Positions 26,727 to 35,670 of a stretch of 64,000 nt of DNA are shown piece after piece; position 1 is the first letter of the stretch; every line of letters starts with the position of its first letter. Location of the stretch: positions 1 through 64,000 of the forward strand of contig JAWKIQ010000005.1 in assembly GCA_041394185.1 (NCBI GenBank). The letters are read 5' to 3'. A program made the position numbers and the translations under genes. This stretch comes from Acidimicrobiales bacterium (GTDB lineage Bacteria; Actinomycetota; Acidimicrobiia; Acidimicrobiales; Poriferisodalaceae). The notes beneath the pieces are model-generated. The model saw nothing but the letters and a program-made list of their open reading frames with translations, ran no database searches and had not been told where the DNA came from.

Positions 26727-27209
26727 TCAGTTGTTGACGGGTTCGAAACCGAACCCGATGCTGTCCTGACTGACGGGTTCGAAACCGAACCCGATGCTGT
26801 CCTGACTGACGGGTTCGAAACCGAACCCGATGCCTTCGACACCGTTCTTGGTGCCCATCGAATAGGTACACAGCCGGACCTTCATGCCCAGCTTGACGTG
26901 ATCATCGTCGGGTTCGACGTTGCGCAGGTTGGCCCTGACGCTGGTGCCGCCACAGTCGATGATCGACGAGACGAACGGCACCTCGACACCCGGTGATGCC
27001 ATCGTGACGATGGTGAACGACACGACCTCGCCTTCGGTGTCGATGTCGACCTTGCGGAACTCGGTGGCGAAGCACCCCGCACACGCGTTGCGGCGATCGA
27101 AGTAACGAGCCCCACAGTTGGTGCATTCGTTGGCTACCAGGTGAGGCTGGTCGCCGAGCACCAGGTAGTCGACAAGGGGAATCTGGGACGGTGCTGCGGT
27201 ATCGGTCAT
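26727..27209 (-). CDS. DUF35 OB-fold/zinc-ribbon acyl-CoA-associated protein with repeated C-terminus
   Basis: The 160-aa product has a rubredoxin-like zinc ribbon, CTNCGARYFDRRNACAGC (two CxxC pairs), followed by an OB fold (GEVVSFTIV, PFVSSIIDCGGT, KVRLCTYSMG). DUF35 proteins bind thiolases or ketosynthases and help channel acyl-CoA; the adjacent thiolase is the expected partner. The normal C-terminus (GFGFEPV) is present three times because a 36-bp segment is tandemly repeated, giving IGFGFEPVSQDS twice and a final IGFGFEPVNN. First gene of the operon; divergent from the ABC permease gene with a 111-bp gap. Confidence 0.9.
   Translation of the reverse strand: MTDTAAPSQIPLVDYLVLGDQPHLVANECTNCGARYFDRRNACAGCFATEFRKVDIDTEGEVVSFTIVTMASPGVEVPFVSSIIDCGGTSVRANLRNVEPDDDHVKLGMKVRLCTYSMGTKNGVEGIGFGFEPVSQDSIGFGFEPVSQDSIGFGFEPVNN
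26736..26833 (-). repeat. 36-bp tandem repeat (2.7 copies) with internal palindrome
   Basis: Units at 26736-26771, 26772-26807 and 26808-26833 (partial). The first two are identical over 36 bp. Each unit contains GGGTTCG-AAAC-CGAACCC, a 7-bp perfect inverted repeat able to form a hairpin. The repeat is in frame within the end of the DUF35 gene (12 residues per unit). Two copies look like recent duplications of the original terminus. Confidence 0.92.
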
Positions 27210-27320
27210 CGCGCCTCCTCGTGAAACTTCGTCGATTCTGCCAGAAGGCCCAGCCGAGTCGAGAATCGGCGCGCACAGCGACTACGGTTCTGCCAGCCCC
27301 TTGGGAGGGGTCGGGGGACG

Positions 27321-28271
27321 ATGGTCAAGCTTCTGGTCAGAAAACTCGCCGAACTGCTGTTGGTGTTGTTCGTCGTGTCGCTGCTCAGCTTCTTGCTGCT
27401 ATCGCTGGTGCCAGGCGGCAACCCCGCACTTCGAATCTTGGGCGACCAGGCCACACCCGAGTCGATAGCGGCACTCGAAGCCGAGTTGGGGCTCGACGAC
27501 CCGATGGTCGTGCGCTACGCGAACTGGCTGGCAGGTGTGCTCCAGGGCGATCTGGGCCGCTCGACCGATCTCAACCAGGACGTTTCGAGTGTGCTGGCCG
27601 AAAAGCTTCCGATCACCATCGAACTAGCGGTGTTGGCCATCGGAATCGGCATCGTCGTGTCGATTCCGCTCGGCGTTGTCAGCGCATGGCGCCAAGGAGG
27701 GTTGGTCGACAGAATCATCACCTCGACCAGCTTTGCAGTGCTTTCCCTGCCCAGCTTCCTGATCGCCATCGTGTTGCTGATCGTGTTCGCCGTGAAATGG
27801 AAGCTGGTCCCGGCTGCGCCCGCATGGGTGCCATTCACCGAGTCTCCGTTCACCAATCTCAAGAACCTGATCCTGCCCGTATCGGCGATGGCGCTGGGCG
27901 AAATCGCCGTACTGACCCGGGTGCTGCGCTCGGACATGATCGAGGTTCTCCAGAGCGGGTTCGTAGAAACGGCCAGGGCGAAGGGCCTGACCACCCCCTA
28001 CATCTTGTTCAGGCACGCTCTACCCGCCGCATTGACCTCGATGCTGACCCTGGTCGGGTTGCAGATCGCTGGCGCCATGACGGGCGCTGTCATCATCGAA
28101 CAGATCTTCGGCCTTCCCGGCATCGGCCGCACGATGTTGCTGGCGATTTCGAGGCGCGATCTGGTTCTGGTGCAGGGAACGGTGTTGGTGGTCGCCAGCG
28201 CCTACGTGGTGGTCAACTTCCTGGTCGACATCGCCTATCGGCTGACCGACCCGAGGATCCGACGTGGCTGA
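27321..28271 (+). CDS. ABC transporter permease, oligopeptide type (DppB/OppB-like)
   Basis: The 316-aa product has the N-terminal TM and SLLSFLLLSLVPG motif of OppB/DppB, six hydrophobic segments in all. The EAA-type loop near VETARAKGLTTPYILFRHALP contacts the ATPase. It imports peptides or nickel-like ligands together with the partner permease and the substrate-binding lipoprotein encoded downstream. The ATG follows a G-rich Shine-Dalgarno stretch and the next gene starts 8 nt before this one's stop. No ATPase gene is in the cluster. Confidence 0.92.
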   Translation: MVKLLVRKLAELLLVLFVVSLLSFLLLSLVPGGNPALRILGDQATPESIAALEAELGLDDPMVVRYANWLAGVLQGDLGRSTDLNQDVSSVLAEKLPITIELAVLAIGIGIVVSIPLGVVSAWRQGGLVDRIITSTSFAVLSLPSFLIAIVLLIVFAVKWKLVPAAPAWVPFTESPFTNLKNLILPVSAMALGEIAVLTRVLRSDMIEVLQSGFVETARAKGLTTPYILFRHALPAALTSMLTLVGLQIAGAMTGAVIIEQIFGLPGIGRTMLLAISRRDLVLVQGTVLVVASAYVVVNFLVDIAYRLTDPRIRRG

Positions 28272-29127
28272 GTCGATGCGACCCGTGGAGGCGGTTTCGA
28301 AAGGTGGCGACGGCTACGGCGTGCTGTTTTGGGCCGCGGCTGTATGGTTCGCGCTGGTGGTGGTGGCTGCGGTTGCAGGCGATCTGTTCCCGTTGCCGGA
28401 CCCCGACCGCATCAGCCCCGCCGACAAGTACCTGCCCGTCTTGTCGGAAGGCCATCTGCTCGGCACCGATCAACTGGGCCGCGACATCCTGGCCCGCCTG
28501 GTCGACGGATCGCGGATCTCGATGATCATCAGCTTTGTCACCGTCATCGTCGGCATCTCGGTGGGTGGGCTGTTGGGCACCACGGTCGGCTACTTCGGCG
28601 GCAAGATCGAAGCCGCGGCGATGGCGGTGGTGAACATCGCCCTGTCATTCCCGGCGCTGGTCGTGCTGCTCGGTGTCATCGCCATGGTCGGTCAGTCGCT
28701 GAAGGTGCTGACCATCGTGTTCAGCCTGCTGGCGATTCCGGCCTACACCCGGTTCGCCCGAGCATCCGCGATCTCGTTGAAACAGCGCGAATGGGTTGCT
28801 GCGTCGCAGATGATGGGCGCCACCACCCCCAGGGTCGTAGGGCTGGTTCTGCTGCCCGAGGTGCTCATCACCCTGGTGACGTTCGGGCTGTTGGCCCTGG
28901 GCGGGGTGATCGTGGCCGAGGGCGCAATCGCATTCCTGGGCTTTGGCGTTCCACCTCCCCAAGCCACCTGGGGAGGGATGATCGCCGACGGCAACCGTGC
29001 GTTCGCCGACGACATTGTTCATGTGGCGCTGGTACCGGACACCACCATGTTCTTCACGATCTTGTCGCTGAACCTGCTGGGCGATGGCCTGCGCAGACGG
29101 CTGCAAGTGCGCGAAGCTCAGATATGA
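28264..29127 (+). CDS. ABC transporter permease, oligopeptide type (DppC/OppC-like)
   Basis: 287 aa. HLLGTDQLGRDILARLVDGSR is the OppC signature region, and the EAA loop is REWVAASQMMGATTPRVV. Six TM helices are visible. It overlaps the DppB-like gene by 8 nt (GTG start) and precedes the binding protein by 31 bp, so all three are one operon. The pair forms the membrane channel; ATP hydrolysis must come from ATPases encoded elsewhere. Confidence 0.92.
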   Translation: MAESMRPVEAVSKGGDGYGVLFWAAAVWFALVVVAAVAGDLFPLPDPDRISPADKYLPVLSEGHLLGTDQLGRDILARLVDGSRISMIISFVTVIVGISVGGLLGTTVGYFGGKIEAAAMAVVNIALSFPALVVLLGVIAMVGQSLKVLTIVFSLLAIPAYTRFARASAISLKQREWVAASQMMGATTPRVVGLVLLPEVLITLVTFGLLALGGVIVAEGAIAFLGFGVPPPQATWGGMIADGNRAFADDIVHVALVPDTTMFFTILSLNLLGDGLRRRLQVREAQI

Positions 29128-29158
29128 CCGGCTGGGTCCGGCCACCTAGGGGGAACCA

Positions 29159-31504
29159 ATGAAACCGAATCGTCTGCTGATCATCTTGCTGGCGGTGCTG
29201 GCCTTCGCAGCCACCGCGTGCTCGTCTGGCGACAGCGACTCGGACGGCGGGTCGTCGCCCGACGACTCGGGCACGGGCCAAGACATCTCGTCGGCCACCA
29301 CCGAGGCGGCTCCTGACGAGACCGGCTTGGAGATCACCCGAGGTGGCGAGATCTCGGTGGGTATCGTCGCCGAGAGTTCCGGCTGGTATCCGCCCAGTGC
29401 CGAAACCGCGTTCTCGGCCGGGTTCCTGGTGATGGACGCCCTGTACGACCGTTGGTACGACCAGACCGGAGGTGGCGAGCTCATCCCCGTGGTGGCCGCT
29501 GCGCGTGCCACACCCAATGACGATGCGTCCGAGTGGACCATGCCCATACGGCCGGGGATCATGTTCCACGACGGCACCGAGGTAAACGCCCAGGCCGCCG
29601 TCGACATGATCACCCAGTGGCACGAGGGTCCGTTCGGTTCGTCGTCCACCATCGACCGGGCCGAGGTGGTCGACGAGTACACGGTTCGTTACTTCCTGAC
29701 AGGCCCCGACCCGGCGTTCGAGGAGGTGCTGGCCGGGATAGCGACCGGCGCCGTGTTCTCCCCCACCGCCGGGCGCGCATTCGGACCTGAAGACTCGGTC
29801 GACAACCCCATCGGCACCGGGCCGTTCATGTTCGAATCGTGGATTCGCGACAGCGAGGTCGTGGTGGTGCGCAACCCCAACTACTGGCGCTCGGCACCCG
29901 ACGGCGGCACCCTCCCCTACCTCGATCGCATTCGTTTCCGGGTGCTTCCCGACGGAACCGCTCGTCGTGCCAGCCTCGAGGCCGGCGATCTCGACATGGC
30001 CACCCAGGGTGGACCCGACGGAGGGCCCGCTCTGATCGAACAGGGTTTCGTGCCCTACGAGTTCATCGGCAACGGCGCCGCTCTGAACATCTACAACACC
30101 GCGGTGCCACCATTCGATGATGTTCGCATGCGCAGGGCCGCTGCACACGCCCTCGACCCCGAACAGGCAAATGCGCTGCGCCCACCGAACCTGTCCGGCG
30201 TGGCCGAGTTCCGGACCCAGTACTACAACTCGTCGAGCCGGTGGTACGACGAGGCTGCGGGCGAGGGCTATGCCAGGTTCGACCCCGATGAGGCCCAGCG
30301 GCTTTATGACGAGTACATCAACGACCCTGGCCGCAGCGACGGCAAGTCCGTGGGCGAGCCGGTGAGCTTCACCTACGACTGCAACACCGACCCGATCAAC
30401 CTCGACACCGCCCAGTTGTTCCAGCAGGAGTGGGGCGACGTCGGATTCGAGGTCGAGATCCGCACCACCGAGCAGGCGAGCTTCGTCAACCAGATCATCG
30501 GCACGTCCAGCGAGCCGCTGTTCCAGGGCGACTTCCAGATCGCGTGCTGGGCCGACGGCAGCGAGCAGGACCCGTTGTCGATCTATCGCACGCGCTATGG
30601 GTCGAACCAGGTGTTGAACTGGACCAACTTCACCGATCCGGCCATCGACGCAGCGCTCGAAACCCTGCGCACGAGCCTCGACTTCGACACCCGCAAGGCC
30701 GCTGCCGCCGACATCGCACGCATCACAGCCGATGCCCAGACGGTGTATTGGTGGGCTTCGGGCTCGACCCTGGTTCTGGGGCGCCCCGAGGTTCACGGTG
30801 TAGAGAACTTCACCTACCCCGACGGGCAGGTGGGCGAACGCCGCGGGTCGGGCCGGGTGTGGTGGCACGAGGTCTGGCTGGAAGGCGCCGAGCCGCTCGA
30901 CGATGTACCGACCGGTTTCGTCGAGATCCCGGAGGTCACCACCACGACCACAACCGAGGCACCCGCAGAGCCCGTACCAGGCGGGCCCGATCCAGCAATC
31001 GCAGACGCAATGCCTGCCGCGCCGCCAGGGTTGAGGATGGCTGGCAACGGGCCACCGTTGGCCGATCTGTGCCCTGGTATCACGACGCTCGAAGGCATCG
31101 AACCGATCAGTGCCACATCCCAGAGCTATCCGGGCGACCCGCAGCTGGGGCCGAACGGACAGGTCACGATCTATGTCCTCGAGCCCGGGGACGCAGACAC
31201 CATCATCGGCCGCTACGAGCAGGCTGTCGCCGAGTGCGTCGAGTTCTCGACAGAACTCGACGACGGCACGCCTGTGAACCTCGGTTATGTGAGCAGAGAT
31301 CTGGGGTCGTTCGGCCCGGAGTCTTACGGCTACGGGGTGGCCGGCGACGCGGGCGGTTTCCCGATCGACAGCGACATCGTGTTGATCCGCTCGGGCGACA
31401 ACTTGGCTCTGGTCACGGCGCTGCACATTCTGAGCCCCGCCGATGGTTCTGTGGTCACACCGCTGGCCGAGGGAGCCGCCGAGATACTGGCCGGGTTGGG
31501 CTGA
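29159..31504 (+). CDS. ABC transporter family 5 solute-binding lipoprotein with extra C-terminal domain
   Basis: 781 aa with a lipobox at Cys21 (FAATAC). Residues ~60-590 form an SBP_bac_5 domain (GGEISVGIVAESSGWYP, MPIRPGIMFHDGTEVNA, NPIGTGPFMFESW). After a Thr-rich linker (~595-615) comes a ~150-residue domain with LADLCPGI, a mid Cys (AVAECVEFS) and SDIVLIRSGDNLALV. It loosely resembles the PknH-type or other extracytoplasmic two-Cys sensor folds. That extra domain is unusual for a binding protein. Starts after GGGGG-rich Shine-Dalgarno. Ligand unknown, though a peptide is typical of the family. Confidence 0.9.
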   Translation: MKPNRLLIILLAVLAFAATACSSGDSDSDGGSSPDDSGTGQDISSATTEAAPDETGLEITRGGEISVGIVAESSGWYPPSAETAFSAGFLVMDALYDRWYDQTGGGELIPVVAAARATPNDDASEWTMPIRPGIMFHDGTEVNAQAAVDMITQWHEGPFGSSSTIDRAEVVDEYTVRYFLTGPDPAFEEVLAGIATGAVFSPTAGRAFGPEDSVDNPIGTGPFMFESWIRDSEVVVVRNPNYWRSAPDGGTLPYLDRIRFRVLPDGTARRASLEAGDLDMATQGGPDGGPALIEQGFVPYEFIGNGAALNIYNTAVPPFDDVRMRRAAAHALDPEQANALRPPNLSGVAEFRTQYYNSSSRWYDEAAGEGYARFDPDEAQRLYDEYINDPGRSDGKSVGEPVSFTYDCNTDPINLDTAQLFQQEWGDVGFEVEIRTTEQASFVNQIIGTSSEPLFQGDFQIACWADGSEQDPLSIYRTRYGSNQVLNWTNFTDPAIDAALETLRTSLDFDTRKAAAADIARITADAQTVYWWASGSTLVLGRPEVHGVENFTYPDGQVGERRGSGRVWWHEVWLEGAEPLDDVPTGFVEIPEVTTTTTTEAPAEPVPGGPDPAIADAMPAAPPGLRMAGNGPPLADLCPGITTLEGIEPISATSQSYPGDPQLGPNGQVTIYVLEPGDADTIIGRYEQAVAECVEFSTELDDGTPVNLGYVSRDLGSFGPESYGYGVAGDAGGFPIDSDIVLIRSGDNLALVTALHILSPADGSVVTPLAEGAAEILAGLG

Positions 31505-31543
31505 CCCTGCTGCGGCTCCGCGCTAAGCCCGGCGTGTGTCCGC

Positions 31544-31601
31544 GCCCGCATCTTTGCGACAAGAAGCAGTCGGATCCCACGGCCGTCGCAAAGATGCGGG
31601 C
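31544..31601. terminator. 17-bp inverted repeat between convergent genes (bidirectional terminator or repeat element)
   Basis: GCCCGCATCTTTGCGAC (31544-31560) pairs perfectly with 31585-31601 across a 24-nt loop. It lies in the 175-bp gap between the convergent binding-protein and aminotransferase genes. The stem is long and GC-rich with no U-tract, so bidirectional termination is inferred from position. It could also be a dispersed palindromic element. Confidence 0.6.
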
Positions 31602-31679
31602 AGCGCAGACGTGGCCTGGGCGCTGCCTGCGCCGACCGATGTGCGTATGAGCGACACCAAAGGTGTCGCGAACTAGCAG

Positions 31680-32885
31680 CTAAGAAGCGGCCTTTACCAG
31701 GGTGTCGAGCATCTGGGTCACCTCGGATTCGGTGATGACCAGGGGCGGACAGAACGCGATGGCAGTGCCGATGGGGCGCACGACGACGCCGGCGTCGAGC
31801 ATTGCGTCGCGAACCGGTATCGCATCACGCCCCAGTTCCGCAGCCCAGATGGCGCCCTGACCACGGTAAGACTCGATCGTGCCGTCGTCGGCCAGCGCAG
31901 ACAGACCCTCGGAGAACCACTTGTGGAGTTCGCCGGCGGCACGGTCGACCAGGCCTTCGTTTTCGATGATGTCGATGTTGGCGATGCCCGCGGCACAAGA
32001 TGCGGCGTGGCCCGAATAGGTGTAGCCGTGGCGCATCACACCACCGATCTGCTCGAGCTCGCCGGCCACCTGGCGAGATACCGCCACACCAGACAGCGGT
32101 AGATAGCCCGACGTGACACCCTTCGCGAAGGTGAACAGGTCGGGTTGCACCGACCAGGTCTGCGACCCGAACCAGCTGCCGGTGCGCCCGAATCCGGCGA
32201 TGACCTCATCGAAACACAGCAGGGCTCCGTGGTCGTCGCAGAGACGGCGCAGGCCCTCGAGATAGCCCTCGGGGGGCGGGATCACCCCGCCTGCGCCCTG
32301 GATGGGTTCGGTGATGATTCCGGCTATCTGGTCGCCCTTTTCGGCGAACAGCGACGCCGCAGCCTCGAGGTCGCCGCTGGGCACCTGCTCGAAGTGAGGC
32401 ACCAGGTCGCCCCAGCCCTCACGGTTGGGGGCGATGCCTTGTGCGGTGGTGCCACCGAAGTTGGTGCCGTGATAGCCGTGCTCGCGGCGAACGAGGATCT
32501 GCTTGTCACCCTTGCCCCGCCGCTGTTGAACCAGCCGCATGAGTTTGAGGGCGGTGTCGACGGCCTCCGAACCCGAGCAGCCAAGGAACACCCGGCCATC
32601 GGGGAACGGCGATTTGGACCGGATCGACTCGGCGACCTGGCGTGCCGGCTCGTGGGTGAAGGGGTCGAAGATGTGATAGTTCTCGAATTCGAGCATCTGG
32701 CGGTTCACGGCCTCGACGATCTCGCGGCGTCCATGACCCACCTGGCAGTACCACAGGCTCGCCAGGCCGTCGATGTAGCTCTTTCCGTTCGAGTCCCACA
32801 GCGTCGAACCCTCAGCACGCGCTATGGAGATGAAGTTCTCCTCTGGTTTCGCCGGGTCGGCGAAGGGGTGGAGCAAAGCTGACAT
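31680..32885 (-). CDS. Class III (omega-amino acid) aminotransferase
   Basis: The 401-aa PLP enzyme shows WYCQVGHGRREIVEAV near the N-terminus, GSEAVDTALKLMR, HGYHGTNFGG, and FDEVIAGFGRTG with the Asp that pairs to the PLP pyridine. The Schiff-base Lys is in FAKGVTSGYLPL. Enzymes of this group transfer the amino group from omega-amino acids or amines to pyruvate or a keto acid. Start ATG 32885 is 10 bp after the nitroreductase stop on the same strand, so they form an operon with the nitroreductase first. Confidence 0.93.
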   Translation of the reverse strand: MSALLHPFADPAKPEENFISIARAEGSTLWDSNGKSYIDGLASLWYCQVGHGRREIVEAVNRQMLEFENYHIFDPFTHEPARQVAESIRSKSPFPDGRVFLGCSGSEAVDTALKLMRLVQQRRGKGDKQILVRREHGYHGTNFGGTTAQGIAPNREGWGDLVPHFEQVPSGDLEAAASLFAEKGDQIAGIITEPIQGAGGVIPPPEGYLEGLRRLCDDHGALLCFDEVIAGFGRTGSWFGSQTWSVQPDLFTFAKGVTSGYLPLSGVAVSRQVAGELEQIGGVMRHGYTYSGHAASCAAGIANIDIIENEGLVDRAAGELHKWFSEGLSALADDGTIESYRGQGAIWAAELGRDAIPVRDAMLDAGVVVRPIGTAIAFCPPLVITESEVTQMLDTLVKAAS

Positions 32886-32895
32886 CGGTCCTCCT

Positions 32896-33552
32896 CTATG
32901 TAGACCAAGGCGTGCCGAACGAGTCGACCGAGGTCAGCTCGGCCACGGCCTGTCGCGTGATCTTGCCATGTCCGCCGCCTTCGGGATAGCCGACGGGCAC
33001 CATCGCCGCTGTCATCCACGGCTGTGGCACGTTCAACAGCTCCAGCACCTGGGGCTCGCGGCGACAGTGAAGTGTGGTCAACACGCAGCCCAGACCTTCG
33101 GCACGACACGCGAGCATGGCGTTTTGCACCGCCGGATACACCGAGCCACCCCCGACGATGCTGGTGCGATCGAGATCGATGTCGGTGATGGCCATGCGGG
33201 TCGGATCGGCGAAGAACATCAGAATCGCCGGTGTGTCGGCCAGGTTCGCAGCCAGTTGATCGCCCGCGGCCGCGGTGCGCTGCATCTTGGCCAGCGCCTC
33301 ACCCTCCAGAGCCGCCATGCGAGTCCGAACGATCTTCATGTATTCCTGCCACTCGGGCTCATAGATCGCCTGCAGGCCCTGTTTGACGGCGCGATCCTTG
33401 ACCACCACGACATGCCAAGGCTGGGCGTTGCCTCCGGTAGGAGCCCACGCCGCGGCTTGAATGACCCGCCGAAGTACATCGTCGGGAATCGGATCGGGCC
33501 GCAGGCGCCGAACGGCGCGCAGCGTGCTCATGGCTTCGTACAGGTCGACCAT
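32896..33552 (-). CDS. Nitroreductase-family flavoprotein
   Basis: The 218-aa product has the FMN-binding N-terminus (TLRAVRRLRPDPIPDDVL), WAPTGGNAQPWHVVVVKD and the C-terminal GLGCVLTTLHC-like region that closes the flavin site. Family members reduce nitro compounds, quinones or enones with NAD(P)H; substrate cannot be told. It is the promoter-proximal gene of the aminotransferase operon and is divergent from the first HD-GYP gene with 54 bp between. Confidence 0.9.
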   Translation of the reverse strand: MVDLYEAMSTLRAVRRLRPDPIPDDVLRRVIQAAAWAPTGGNAQPWHVVVVKDRAVKQGLQAIYEPEWQEYMKIVRTRMAALEGEALAKMQRTAAAGDQLAANLADTPAILMFFADPTRMAITDIDLDRTSIVGGGSVYPAVQNAMLACRAEGLGCVLTTLHCRREPQVLELLNVPQPWMTAAMVPVGYPEGGGHGKITRQAVAELTSVDSFGTPWST

Positions 33553-33606
33553 GAGCGAATTGAATCACACGCTCACCCGACCTTCCCATTGTGCCGATGG
33601 AAACCC

Positions 33607-35613
33607 GTGGCGTCGACGCTCTCGAAGGCAGACACCCAATACGAAGAACGGCCCGACGGCGGTTCCGCGCGCTCGCAGGCCACCGACGCGGCGACGGGGC
33701 GCTGGCACACCTCGCCCTGGTGGCCACGGATCATCAAGTTCGTCATGTTCGCCCTGCCGATCGTGTTCGCGATGGTGGCCGGAAGCCTCTACGCCAGGGT
33801 TCTGGGCGACCCCAGCAGCTGGTTCGTTGCGGCGTTGTGGTGGCTGGGCCTGATGTCCGTCACCAGCGCAGTCGTCTACATCAGCCGCCCACTGATCCAG
33901 CGGCTGAGCCCCCTGGCCTTCCTCTATCAGCTGACCTTGGTGTTCCCCGATACAGCGCCAGATCGCTTCAAGATGGCGATCAGGCAGCGATCGGTACGAG
34001 ACCTCCAGCGCCGCCTCACCAACGGTCAACCTCTGGGCGACACCCCCCAGGAGGCAGCAGAGAACGTAGTGCTGCTGGTGAACGCCCTGAACGAGCACGA
34101 CAGGCGTACCCGAGGCCACTGCGAGAGGGTCAGGGCCTATTCGGACCTGATCGCCGAAGACATGAAGCTGTCGCCAGACGACAGGACCAAGCTCCACTGG
34201 GCCGCACTGCTGCACGACGTTGGCAAGCTGGCGGTGCCGCCCGAGATCTTGAACAAGGACGGCAGGCCCACCGACGAAGAGTGGCAACTGCTACGCCAGC
34301 ATCCCGGCGCGTCGGGCCGCCTGCTTGTGCCGCTGATCCCTTGGCTGGGTGAGTGGCTGCTGGCGTCGACCCAGCACCACGAACGCTGGGATGGCGATGG
34401 CTATCCCCGGGGCCTGAAGGGCAACGAGATCTCCCTGGCCGGTCGCATCGTCGCGGTTGCCGACGCCTACGACGTCATGACCTCGACCAGGTCCTACAAG
34501 GCCGCATGGTCAAGGGAGAACGCTCGCCTCGAGTTGGCGCGCAACGCGGGCACCCAGTTCGACCCCCGAGTGGTTCGGGCGTTCATGTCGATACCGTCAT
34601 CTCATCTTCATCGCATCGCGGGGCCACTGTCGTGGTTTGCCGAGTTCCCTCGTATCGCAGAGGTAATCGGTCGGCTCGGAACGGTGTCGGGCACAACGGT
34701 CGGCGCTGTGGCTTCGGCTGTCACCACGGCTGCGCTGGCCACCTTGGGCCTCACCTCCCTGGGCTTCAACGATGCCCCAGATGCCACGGCGATGTCTGCG
34801 GTCGTCGCCGCAGAGTCGAACATGCCTGACGGCGCTCCGGCAGCCGACGACCCCGTGGTCGTGGATGAGGGCTCCGAGACCACCACGACCTTGGCCATGA
34901 CCGACCTGGTGCTTCCAGAGAACGGTATCGCCAACACCACGGCCGTGGCACCGGCCGAGCCAGAGAGCACCACGACGACGGTGGTCACCAGCGCGTCGAC
35001 GATCGTCGACACCTCGATCGCCACGACGACCGTCGCAGCGCCGCCGACCACGACCAGGCAGACGACTACGACGACCTTGCCTCCTCCGCCGAGCACGACC
35101 ACCAGCACGACGACCACGACGACAACGGGCAACGTACCCACGACAACGGTGGCCCCTCCCCCGCCCGGCGGCTACGCGCTGTCCACTCGGGACCAGCTGA
35201 ACGGCGGCGGCCCCAGCGCTCCCAACTTCGTGTACCTGATCGCCGAATCGGTACCGACCCTTCTAGACGATCCGCTGGTGGTTCTGGCCCCCGTCGCCGA
35301 CATCACCGCCGGTTCCCTCGCCACGGCTACGATCCCCGCCGGATCGACGGTATGCAGCTCGATCGTTCATGCCAGAACACCCAGCGGAGCGAGCGCTATC
35401 TCGTTCGAGATCAACTTCATCGGAACGATCCTGGGCTTCTCGGTGACCAACGCACAGTTGGCGCAAACCAGCTGGTTCTTCGGGGCCGGTGCCCCCTCAT
35501 TCTTGGGCATCGAAGGCTCTGACACGGTCGGCTTCGACGGCTCGAAGGTTCGCGGCACGTTGTACGCATCGGCAACAGACGCCGATCAGGTGCGCGTCTA
35601 CGTGTCGTGTTAG
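33607..35613 (+). CDS. HD-GYP phosphodiesterase with C-terminal, probably extracytoplasmic Thr-stalk and sensor-like domain (copy 1)
   Basis: The 668-aa product has two N-terminal TM helices (~43-62 and ~75-95). A cytoplasmic HD-GYP domain (~150-340) follows, with HDVGK (~203), HHERWDGDGYP (~256-267) and the downstream DAYDVMTS. A third TM (~362-388) precedes ~110 residues of Thr-rich linker and a C-terminal ~150-residue domain with a pair of Cys (STVCSS and YVSC). The HD-GYP catalytic and GYP residues are intact, so cyclic di-GMP hydrolysis is expected. By topology the C-terminal domain should be outside, making this a signal receptor with the sensor after the enzyme. GTG 33607 is the likely start. 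Confidence 0.9.
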   Translation: MASTLSKADTQYEERPDGGSARSQATDAATGRWHTSPWWPRIIKFVMFALPIVFAMVAGSLYARVLGDPSSWFVAALWWLGLMSVTSAVVYISRPLIQRLSPLAFLYQLTLVFPDTAPDRFKMAIRQRSVRDLQRRLTNGQPLGDTPQEAAENVVLLVNALNEHDRRTRGHCERVRAYSDLIAEDMKLSPDDRTKLHWAALLHDVGKLAVPPEILNKDGRPTDEEWQLLRQHPGASGRLLVPLIPWLGEWLLASTQHHERWDGDGYPRGLKGNEISLAGRIVAVADAYDVMTSTRSYKAAWSRENARLELARNAGTQFDPRVVRAFMSIPSSHLHRIAGPLSWFAEFPRIAEVIGRLGTVSGTTVGAVASAVTTAALATLGLTSLGFNDAPDATAMSAVVAAESNMPDGAPAADDPVVVDEGSETTTTLAMTDLVLPENGIANTTAVAPAEPESTTTTVVTSASTIVDTSIATTTVAAPPTTTRQTTTTTLPPPPSTTTSTTTTTTTGNVPTTTVAPPPPGGYALSTRDQLNGGGPSAPNFVYLIAESVPTLLDDPLVVLAPVADITAGSLATATIPAGSTVCSSIVHARTPSGASAISFEINFIGTILGFSVTNAQLAQTSWFFGAGAPSFLGIEGSDTVGFDGSKVRGTLYASATDADQVRVYVSC

Positions 35614-35670
35614 GCAGCGCCAACGCCGGCAGCAGCTAACCCACCAGCCCCGGCCGCCGATGGGAACAAG

